Source: Bolinopsis microptera (lineage: Eukaryota; Ctenophora; Tentaculata; Lobata; Bolinopsidae). From it: DNA of 64,000 nt. The DNA is taken from NCBI RefSeq assembly GCF_026151205.1, contig NW_026971779.1:1-64000 (forward strand), written 5' to 3'. Of this stretch, positions 46,501-57,425 are shown piece after piece; within the stretch, counting starts at the first letter, position 1, and each line of letters opens with the position of its first letter. Below the pieces are notes generated by a model that was given only the letters and a program-made list of their open reading frames with translations, searched no databases and had not been told where the DNA came from. Made by a program: the position numbers and the translations under genes.

Positions 46501-49500
46501 CAACCCACTCGGGCCACTCCCAGGGGCCAACCGGCGCCATTCCCCCCAAAATGGAACCTAAATCCCCCCAGCTTTAAAATCCAGACTTTTAAAAAATCTT
46601 TAAACCCCCCTGGTTAGAGGGGTTATGTTTTTTATAAATGTTTTTCCCCGGGGTAAGGTGGGGGACAATGTTATTAAGTATTAAAAAAATTGGGTTTTTC
46701 CCCTTGCCCTGGTCACCCCCCAACACCATCCATAAAAAATCAAAAGTTTTTTTATTCGGACCTCTTCAATACCCACCTCCCGTGCGGCCCACTCCCAGGG
46801 CCACGCTTCAATCCCCAAAAAATGAACCCCGAAAAATCCAGCCTAAAAAAATCCCAGACCTTAAAAAATCTTTATATTACCCTTGTAGTGCCTATATTAC
46901 CGTGGTAGTGTGGGACAATTGTTTTTAAGTTTTTAAAAAGGTGTAGTTTCTGCCCCCTTTTCCCCCCCAAACCAATCCAAAAAAATCAAGAGTTATTCGA
47001 GACCTCTTCAACCCACTCCGGGGCCCAACTCCCCCCCCAGGCCACGCCGCCCCATTCCCCAAAATGGACCCGAAAACCAGCTATAAAAATCCCAGACTTT
47101 TTAAAAAATCCTTTTTACCCCTGTTAAAAGTGGGCATTTAATGTTCCGGGGTTAGGTAATGGGGACATGTTTTAGTATTAAAAAATGGGTTCCTGCCCCT
47201 GTCCCCCCCAAAACCCATCCAAAAAATTAAAAAAAATCGAGTTGTAGACCCCTTCCTCAAACCCCCACTCAAGGCCAACCTCCCCAAGGGGCCCCACGGC
47301 GGGCCCCAAACCCCCAAAAAAATGGACCCGAAAATCCAGCCTAAAAATCCAGACTTTAAAAAAAACTTTTACCCCCTTGTAGGGCCCTTTTAAGTTCCGT
47401 GAAAAGGTGGGACATGGTTTATTTTAAGTTTTTAAAAACAATGGGGTTATTTCCCCTGGCCTGTCCCACCCAAAACCATCCATAAAAAAATCGGGGTTTT
47501 AACAGACCCTCATCAACCCCACCTCAAGGCCCCACCTTCCAAGGGGCCCCCAACGCCCATCCCAAAAAATGTAAAAACCGGAAATCCCAGCTAAAAAATT
47601 CCAGACTTTGTAAAAAAATCTTTACCCCCTGTAGTGGCCTTTTTTTAATGTTTCCCGGGGGTTAGGTTGGGACATGGTTTTTTTTTTTTTAGTTTTAAAA
47701 ATGGAAAAGGGGTTTTTTTTCCCTGCCAGGTCCCCCAAACCCATCCAAAAAAAATCAATGTTTCGATCGACCCCTCAAAACCAACCCCACTTTCGTGGGC
47801 CACTCCCCAAAGGGCCCCACGCCCCCATTCCCAAAATGAACCGAAATTCCCACCCAGCCTAAAAAATCCAGACCTATTTTTTAAAATCTTTTAAACCACC
47901 TGTATTGGGCTTTTATGTTCCCGGGGTAAGGTGGGGACAATGTTTTTATTAGTTTAAAAATGGGGTTTTCTGGCCCCTGTCCCAAACCATCAAGAAAAAA
48001 TCAAAGGTGTTCGGGACCCTCTCCAAACCCCCACCTTTCGGGCCCCCCCACTCCCAGGGGCCCCCACGGCCCCCCAACCCAAAATATGAAACCCGAATCC
48101 CAGCTAAAAATTTGTTCCAGAACTTTTAAAATACTTAACACCCCGGTAAGTAGCCAGTTTTTAATGTTTCCGGGGTAGGTGGGACCATGTTTTTAGTTTT
48201 AAAAAAGGGATCCTGCCCCCTGTCCCCCCCAAAAACCAACATAAAAATCCATGTGTTCCGAAACCTCTTTCACCCAACCCCACTCCCAGGGGGCCACGGC
48301 CCCCCCAACACAAAAATGACCGAAAATCCCCCCCCAGCAAAAATCCCAAGACTTTTTAAAATCTTTTAAAACCCCAGTTAGTGCTTTTTAAAATGTTTTC
48401 CGGGGTAGGATGGGGACCATGATTTTTTAAGTTATTTTAAAAAATGTGTTTCTGCCCCCTGTCACCCACACCCAAACCATCCCATAAAAATTCAAGTTTC
48501 GACCTCTCCAACCCCACTCGGGGCCCCCACTCCCCCGAGGGCACCCCACGCCCCCCCTTCCCAAAAAATTGACCGAAATCCAGCTAAAAATCCAGACTTT
48601 AAAAAAATCTTTACCCCTGGTTTAGGTGCCTTTTTAATGTTTCCGGGGTAGAGGGAACATGTTTTTTTTTAGTTTTAAAAAATGGGTTTTCTGCCTGGCC
48701 GTTCCCCCAAACCATTCATAAAAAATCAGTTTTTCCGACCTCTCAACCCCCACCCTCCGGCCCACCTCACCAGGGGCCACCCACGCCCCCCCCCAATCCC
48801 AAAATAGGACCGAAATCCCACAGCCATAGAAAAACTCCCGACCTTTATAAAAAATCTTTACCCCTGGAGTGGCCATTTATGTTTCTTTGGGTAAAGAGTG
48901 GGACCATGTTTTAGTTTTAAAAAAATGGGTTTAAATTTCCCCTTTTCCTGCCTGGTCCCCAAAAACCACCCCCAATAAAAAAATCATAGTTTCCCCGACC
49001 TCTCAACCCACCTCGGGGCCCCACCTCCCAGGGGCCCCCACGCCACCATCCCCAACAAATGACACTAAATCCCAAGCTAAATCCAGAACTTATTAAAAAA
49101 AATCATTTTACCCCCTGTTATGTGCGTTTAAATGTTCCGGGGATAGGTGTGAACCATGTTTATTTAGTTAAAAAAATGGGTTATCTGACCCTGTTTCCCC
49201 CCAAACCAATCCCCATAAAAAATCAAGTTTTTCGACCTCTCAACCCAACTCGGCCACCTTCCCCAGGGGCCCGCACCCATCCCAAAAATGACCGAAATCC
49301 AAGCTAAAATCCAGCCTTTAAAAAAAATATTCTTTAACGCCCCTGTAGTGGGGCTTTTTATTGTTTCCGGGGTAAGGTGGGGGGAACACAATGGTATTTT
49401 GTTAGTTTAAAAATAGGGGTTTAAGCCCCCCCCTGTTCCACCCCAAAAAAACCCATCCCATAAAATCAAGATTTCCGGACTCCCAACCCCCCACCACGGA

Positions 49501-52500
49501 GAACCCATTCCCAGGGGGCCCATCTGCCCATCCCCAAAATGAAACCGTAATCCCAGCTAAAATCCCAGACCTTTAATAAAAAATCCTTATCACCCCGGTA
49601 AGTGGCCCTTTTTAATGTTCCCGGGGTAGTGGGGACATGTTTATATTTTTAAAAAATGGGTTTCATGCCTGTTCCCCCCCCCCCCAAACCTTCAATAAAC
49701 AAATCAATTTTCCGACCTCCTCAACCCACTCGGGCCAACTCCCAAGGGGCCCCCACGCCCAACCCATAATGAAAACCCCTAAAAATTCCAGCCATGAAAA
49801 AATCCAGACTTTAAAATCTTTTACCCCCTGGGTAGTTAGTTTTTTTATTATTGATTTCCCCCCGGGGTAGGTGGGACCCAATGTTTATTAAGTTAAAAAT
49901 GGGTTCAGCCCTGTCCAAACCATCCATAAAAAAAAATCAAGTTTTCGACCATCTCAACCCACCCCACTCGGGGCACACCCTCCCCAGGGGCCCCACCGCC
50001 CATGTCCCAAAAAATGAAAACCGGAAAATCCCAATCTAAATTCCCAGACTTTAAAATTCTTTTACCCCTGTAGTGCTTTTTAAGTTATATTCCACGGGTA
50101 GGTGGGGACATGTTTGTTTTTAGTTTTTTTAAATAAATGGGTTTACCCTGCCCTTTCCCCAAACCCATCATAAAATCAAGTTTCGAACCTCCCACAACCC
50201 ACTCGGGCGCCACTCCCCCAGGGGCCACGCCCCCACCCAAAATGAAAAAAAACCCGAAAATACCCAGCTAAATTCCCCGGAACCTTTTAAAAATCTTTAC
50301 CCAGGGTAAAAGTGCCCTTTTTTTTATGTTAGTCCCGGGGGTAGGTGGGACCATGTTTTTAGTTTAAAAATGGGTTTATCTGCCTGTCCCAATACCAAAT
50401 CCATAACAATCGAGGGTTTTTAAGAACCCTCTCAACCCACTCCAGGCCACTCCAAGGGGCCACGCCACCCCAAATCCCCAACATGACCGAATCCACTTAA
50501 AAATCCAAGACATTTTTAAAAAATCTTTACCCCTGTAGTGGCCCCTTTTAAATGTACCCCCGGGTAGGGGGGGTGGGGGTTTTGAACATGTTTTTAGTTT
50601 TTAAAAAAAAAATGAAAAATAGGGATTCCTCTGTGCCCCCCCCTGCCCAACACCCATCATAAAAAAATCAAGTTTTTCGAACCTTCTAAAACCCACCCGC
50701 CTACTTCCCAAAGGGGCCACGCCCAATTCCCAAAGATAGGACCCCGCAAATCCCAGCGCCATAATCCAGACTTTTAAAAATCTTTACCCCCGTAGTGCTT
50801 TTTATAGATTCCCGGGTAAGGGTTGGACCATGTTTTAAGTTTTTAAAAAAAAATGGGTTGGTTTCCTGCCTGTCCCCCCCAACACCATCAGAAAAAATCA
50901 AAAGTGTCCCCGACCTCTCAAACCCAACTCGGGGCCACTTCCCAGGGGGCCACGCCCCACACCCAAAATGGAGACCGAAAAAATCCAGCCTAAATTTCCC
51001 CAGAACTTTTTAAAAATCCCTTTACCCCTGTAGTTGGCCCCTTTTATGTTTCCCGGGGTAAGGATGGGGGCCCCAAAGTTTTATTAGTTTAAATAAAAAT
51101 GGGGATTTATTCCTGGCCCGTCCCCCCCACAACCCATCATAAAAAAAAAATCAAGTTTTCGGGACCTTTCTCAACCCCACCTCCCCCCAGGGCCCACGCC
51201 CCCCCCCCCCCAAACCCAAAAATGACCGAAAATCCAGCTAAAACCCAGACTTTTTAAAATTACTTTACCCCCTGTAGTGCCTTTTTTAAGTTCCCGGTAA
51301 GTGGGACCCAAAATGTTTTAGTTAAAAATGGTTACATGCTGCCCAGGGTCACCCCCCCAAACCCCCATAAAAACTCAAGTTTTTCCGACCACATAACCCC
51401 CAACCCACCTCGGTCGGGCCACTCCCAGGGGACCACGCCCATCCCCAAAATGGAAACCGAAAAAAATCCAAGCCTAAATAACTCCAGACATTAAAAATCT
51501 TTATCCCCCTTAGTGCTTTTTTAAATGTTTCCGGGTAGGTGGGGACCATGTATTAAGGATTTTTAAAAAATGGTTTTTTTTTTTTTTTTTCCTGCCACTG
51601 TCCCCCCCCCCCCAAACCTATCCAATAAAAAATCCAAAGTAATTCGTTCGACCCTCTCCCCAACCCACTCAGGCCCCACCTCCCCAGGGGCCAACCGGCC
51701 CCATCCCAAAATTAAACCGAAAATCCAGCTAAAATCCAGATCTTTTAAAATCCTTATACCCCCCTGGTAAAGTGACATTTATGGTTTCCGGGGGTAGTTG
51801 GGGGACCAATGGTTTTAGATTATTAAACATGAGGTTTCCTGGCCTGTTCCCCCCTCAAACCATTCAATAAAATTCAGTTTTCCCGACCTCTCCAGTCCCC
51901 ACTCGGGCCACCGCCCCCCCTATGGGCACACGGCCCCCAATCCCATAATGTAACCTAAAAAAATCCAGCCTAAATCAGAACCTTTTAAAACATCTTTAAC
52001 CCCAGTAAAGAGCTTTTTAAGTATCCGGGGTTTTAAAAAGGTGGAACATGTTATTTTAGTATAAAAAATGGGTTATATTTTTCTTTCCCCCCTGCCTGAC
52101 CCAAACCATCAAGAAAAAAATACAAGTTTTCCGAAAACCTCTCATCCCCACCTCCGGGGCCCACTCCCAGGGGCCACGCCGCCCCCATCCCAATAAATAT
52201 GAAAAACCGAAAATCCCAAGCTAAATCCCAAAAACCTTTAAAAATCTGTTTTACCCCTGTAAGTTGCCTTTTTTATGTTTTTTCCACCAGGGGTAAGGTG
52301 GGACCATGATTTATTTTTTAGTTTTAAAATGGTTTTTATCCATCTGTTTCCTTTCTGCCTGTACCCCCCCCCCCAAAAACCCCTATCATAAAAAACTAAG
52401 TTTTCGACCCTCCTTCCAACCCACTCGGGCTCACTCCCCCGGGGCCACGCCCCCCAATCATCCCAAAACATGACCGAAATCCCGCTAAAATCCAGACTTT

Positions 52501-53387
52501 TTAAAAAATCAGTTAAACCCCAGTAAAGTGCCCTTTTTATGTTTTTTTCCGGGGTAAGGTGGGGACATGTTTTTTTTTTTAGTTTAAAAAATGGGTTCTG
52601 CTGTCCCACAAACCCATATCCCAATACAAAATCAAGTTTTTTTTCCGACCTCCTCCAAACCCACTCGGGGGCCACCTCCCCCCAGGGGGACCACGCCCCA
52701 TCACCAAAATGAAAAACCGAAAAAATCCAGCCTAAATCCAGACATTAAAAACCATTTTACCCCTGTAAATTGGCCTGTTTATGTAATCCCGGGGTAAGGT
52801 TGGGAAAAAACATGTTTTTTTGTTTTTTTAGTTTAAAAATGGGGATTCTGCCCTGTCCCCCACCCAAAACCCATCACAAAAAATCAAGTATTCGACCCTC
52901 TCACACCCACTCCCAGGGGCCCCCCACGACCCCCTAAACCCAAAATGACCGAAAAATATCCCCCAGCTAAATTCCAGAACCCTTTTAAATATCTTTACCC
53001 CGTAGTTGGCCTATTTTATGTAATCCGGGGTAGGTGGGAAAACCATGTTTAGTTTTTTTAAAAATGGGGTTTTTCCGTGCCTGTCCCCCCCAAAACCATC
53101 ATAAAGCGAGTGTGAAAACAGTTTTCGACCCCTCTCAACCCACCTTCGGGCCCACTCCCAGGGGCCACGCCCCATCCCAAAAAAAATGAAAACACCGAAA
53201 TCCAGCTAAATCCAGACTATAAAATCCTTTTTTTAAACCCCAGTTAGTGCCTTTTTTATGGTTTTTTCCGGGGTTAAGGTGGGGACATGTATTATTTAGA
53301 TGTTTTTAAAAAAAAAATGGTTTTCTGCCCTGGTTCCCCCCAAACCATCCATAAAAATAACAAGTTTTCGACCTCTCAACCCACTCC
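25576..53387 (+). repeat. Giant 184-bp satellite array
   Basis: The motif acccctgtagtgc followed by ttccggggtaggtggg recurs at 25591, 25775 and 25959, exactly 184 bp apart; other landmarks per unit are accatcataaaaatcaag, gacctctcaacccactcggg, caggggccacgcccatcc and gaccgaaatccagctaaat. The array continues to 53.39 kb. From about 26.05 kb the units grow to roughly 225–275 bp through many short insertions, mostly extra bases in homopolymers, while the landmark order never changes. About 115 units fit. The pattern of clean first copies and inflated later copies suggests unpolished long-read consensus rather than biological divergence. Many open frames of 60–145 codons appear here on both strands, but none persists between neighbouring units, so no gene is called. 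Function unknown. Confidence 0.97.
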
Positions 53388-53394
53388 CCATCCA

Positions 53395-55520
53395 CCGAAT
53401 GTTTATCGAAATGTAGGTACCCGGAACTTCGAAAAAACGAAAAAAATTTTATTTTATGGCATCAGAAAATGCAATCAAGGGTAGCCAATTGAAACAAGGA
53501 CCAAAGTAGTTTATCCATAAAAACGTTTCAAAATATGTGACTTAGAAAATTTCAGTACCCCTAAGTCATTCCATCCGATAAACGTAAACCTTTTGAAAGC
53601 CCAGAGCCGCCCCGCTTCCGAGCTGTCATTTTTGGGAATGGGGGAAGGCCCTGGCCACCTTCTTAAGATCGCAATTATACAAAGGGGGGCCCCCCTCCCG
53701 AAGTTCCAAAAATCGTAATATCGAACCTTTTCCGAAAAACCCGAAAAAATAAATTATTATTTGGATCAGCAATGAAATCAGGGTTTGCAATGAAAACTAT
53801 GAAACAAAAGTATTTCCCAGAAAAACCTTTTTTAAAAAAATTTTGGACTTTTAGGAACAAATGTTTTTCAGGGAGGGCGGCGGCACAACATGACATATGA
53901 CAGTTGGAGTCGATCGCAGCGGGGATGTCCTCGAATACGTTAACCTCTGCAAAAAAAATCCAAAGGCTCCGTGTGGCGGCCATAATACTGGAGGGGGGGG
54001 GTGTTGTGGGAGTGGCGACACATGAAAGCTCGTAAAATTTCCGGAAGGGGAAGGCCTGCCTTTCCCGAGATCGCATTAACTAAAAGGGGACCCCTCGGAA
54101 GTCCCAAAATCGTATATCGAAAAACTTCGAAATAACCACAAAATAAAATTATTTTTGGCCTTCAGAAATGATCCAGGTAAATATGAAAACCATGCAATCA
54201 AAAAGTAGTTTTTTCTCCCCCCCAGAAAAAAACTTTTAAAAAAAATTTATTGGATTTTTTAGGAAATTCTTTCGGTCCCCCCGAGTTCATTTCCTCGAAA
54301 CGTACCACTGATAAGCCTAAAGCAGGCCCTCCCCGCCTTCCGAGCTCGTATTGGGCGGAAGTGGGACCCCCCTGGCCCTTTCCGAAAATCGCATTACAAA
54401 GGGGACCCCCCGAAGTCCCCAAAAATCTATATCCGGAACTTTCGAAAACCAAAAAAAAAAAATTATTTTTTTGGGCATCAAGAAAAATGGGAATTCAGGG
54501 TAATTAAAAAAAAAAGAAAAAACAAAAAACCAAAAGTTAGTTTTTTCCAGAAAAAACTTTAAAAATTTAGGGATTTAGAAAATTTTTCGTCCGAGTCACC
54601 ATTTCTCCGATACGTAACCTCCTGAAAGGCAGAGCTCCCGCTTTCCGAGCTCGTAAATTGCCCGAAAAAGGGGAGGCCCTGCCCCCTTTCCGGAAGGATC
54701 GCATTACAAAGGGGAACCCTCGAGTCCCCAAAATCGGATATCGGAATTTTTTTCGAAAACCGAAAAAAAATAATTTTTTTCGTTCAGAATGAAACAGAGG
54801 TAGCAAGTGAAAAAACAATGAACAAAAGTTAACAAGTTTTTCCCAATAAAACGTTGCAAAAAATTTTTGAAACCTTATAGAAAATTTTTTCCCGGTCCCG
54901 CGTTCCCATTTCTCGTATACGTAACCCTTCCCCTGGAAAGCAAGATCTCCCGCCTTTCCGAGCCTCCGTATTGCGAAGGGGGAAGCCCCCCTGGCCCTTA
55001 TCCCCCGAAGATCGAAATATACAAAGGGGACCCACGAGTCCCCCAAAAAATCGTAATATCCCGACAAACTAGTTCGAAAACCAAAAAAAAATTTAATTTT
55101 TTGGGGCTCAGAATGATCCAGGTAAATTTATGAAAACATGAACAAAAGTAAAAAGTTATTCCCAGAAAAACCTTTTAAAAATTGGACTTAGAAAAATTCC
55201 CGGTCCCCCGAAAGTCCAATCCCTCGAAATACGTTTAAAACCTCTGAAGCAGAAGCCCTTCCCGCATCCGAATCTCGAAAAATTGGCGGAAAGGGGGAGG
55301 GCCTGCCATCCGAAACGATCGCAATATTACAAAAGGGGACCCCCCGAGAATCGCCAATTAACAAAAGGGAACCCCTCGAGTCCCACAATCCGAGTAAAAT
55401 ATCCGAACTTCGCAAAACCGAAAAAAAAAAATTAATTTTTGGCATCCAAGCAAGAATCAGGTAGCCAATGAAAAAACATGAACCCAAAAGTAAAGTTTAT
55501 TATTTCCATTTGAACAGAAA
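53395..55520 (+). repeat. Second satellite, unit about 310 bp
   Basis: About seven noisy units. The marker cgaaaaccgaaaaaa followed by attttttggcatcagaat recurs near 53430, 53733, 54127, 54442, 54752, 55074 and 55411 (spacing 303–394). Other unit landmarks are cgtaacctctgaaagcagag, cttccgagctcgtattg and gatcgcattacaaagggga. It is unrelated in sequence to the 184-bp unit and directly abuts it. Confidence 0.88.
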
Positions 55521-56439
55521 AAGAGAAAAAACTTTACACTTGTAAGGGGATTTTTATGTTTCCGGGGTAAAAAATCCCCTTTTTTGGTACAAGACTTTAC
55601 TTTCAAACCAACTCCAATTCGAGGAAAATAACTTATAAATCAAAGGAATATTCCCCCCCCCCATTTTCCATTTTTTTTTTTTTAATGGAAGGTTTTCCAA
55701 ATGCATCGCCATTTTTATTGAGAGTTTTTGATAATCCAGAAAATCTTGACCCAAAATTTTTAATAGTAAATGTAATTTGGCCCATTCCCAAATATTACGT
55801 TTTTTGACATCTGAAAAAAAATGGAGAAGTTGTAGCTTCTCAGATGACCGAGATAAGAGGCATGGACCCGGAAGGGTGTTTTTAAATCCATTACGTGGGT
55901 TGGAAATCAGGTTGATTTCGAATTAACCTTTCAGGTGATTTTAGATGGCCCCGTCCCCCCAAATTTGGCAAGGAAACCCCCAATTTAAGGTGACCTATCC
56001 AACATTAATTCACCCACTCCAATTTTTTGTTTTAACGAGAAAAATAAACCATTAAATGCTTTGAAAATAACGTCCGTCCCCCATTTTTTTCAAAATACCG
56101 GCTTTTATATGGCCCTCCAAATTTTTTCAAGAATCAAGAATGCAACAATTAATTATTCTTTGCAATAATCTGACAATAAAAATGGGGCCGACTAGCAAAT
56201 GTCCCCCGGAAAGAACAAATATGGATGGCTTTAATATTATATAGGCGTAGTTCTAAATATTCCATAAATTTTTCCGAACAATGCAGACGGAAAAAATCCC
56301 GAATGATATAAGTTTAATATTACAGACAATGCCCCAATACTGCCAAGTTTTTATTTATCCAGGTCCCAATAATATGAACATCAAGACGGATTGTAGGATG
56401 GTATAATACAACACGTTATGAAACACTTTAAAATTTTTT
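55521..56439. other. Junction segment between satellites
   Basis: Starts with a hairpin (55544–55555 pairing with 55569–55580, aaggggattttt) whose loop holds tttccggggt, a piece of the 184-bp unit. The rest is single-copy in the window, AT-rich and noisy, with no supported gene. Confidence 0.55.
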
Positions 56440-57425
56440 GGTCCCCACACCCCAACTTTTCCCCTGTACACTTTTATCTGGAATAAGGCCCCCCCCGTGG
56501 CCCTGGGGAGTGGGCCCCTGAAAGTAGGGTTGAGAGGATATGAAACTTGGATTATTTTATGGAATGGTTTTAGGGGGACAGGGTAAAAGAAACCCCAATA
56601 ATTAAAAACTAAAACATGTCCCCCCACCATACCCCGGAAAACAATCAAAAAGCACTAACCAGGGGTAAAGATTTTTAAAAGTCCTGGATTTTAAAAGCTG
56701 GATTCCCGGGTAATTTTTGGTGGGAAGGGCCCACCGGTTGGCCCCTGGGGTAGTGGGGGGCCTGAAGTGGGGTTTGATAAAGGTCGAAACCTTGATTTTA
56801 TTATGATGGATTGGGGGACAGCTAAAGAAACCCATTTTAAAACTTTAAACAGTTCCCCACCCTACCCCGGAACATAATAAGCAACACAGGGGGTTAAAGT
56901 AAAGAAAATTTTTTAAAAGTCCCGGGGATTTTCTTAAGCTGGATATTTTCCGGGTTAAATTTGGGGATTTGGGGCGTATGGATGGCCCCGGGAGTGGCCC
57001 CCTGAGAGTGGGTTGAAGAGGTCCGAAACTTGATATTTTAAAGAAATGGTTTGGGAACCAGCTAGAAGAAACCCATTATTTTATTAAAACTAAAACCAGG
57101 GATGTCCCCCACCCTACCCCCGGAACAAACATAAAACAGCACTAAACAAGGGTACAAACGATTTTACAGTCCCCTGGAAATATTTTTTTTTTTAAAGCTG
57201 GGATTTTCAAGTAATACCGGGGATGGGTTGGGTGGGCCCCCCTGGGGAGTGGGCCCCTGAGTGGGGGTTTTGAAGAGGTCGAAAAATGTTGATTTTTTTA
57301 ATGATGGTTTTGGGGACAGGTTGAACCCCATTATTAAAACTAAAACAAAGAAAAACCCACCTAAACCCCGGAAACATTAAAAGGCACTATCAGGGGTAAA
57401 GATATTAAATTCACCAGGAAATTTT
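56440..57425 (-). repeat. Inverted copies of the 184-bp satellite
   Basis: About four units in reverse orientation: the inverse landmarks ggcccctgggagtgggcc, acttgatttttatgatgg, ccaccctaccccggaac and aggggtaaagat recur in order. Units are again inflated to about 230–250 bp. Confidence 0.93.

Noticed and set aside
25576-53387. Dozens of open frames of 60–145 codons on both strands in the satellite
   Set aside because: They are windows of the 184-bp unit shifted by insertions. Frames overlap on both strands, differ from unit to unit and show only Pro/Lys/Gly-rich composition.
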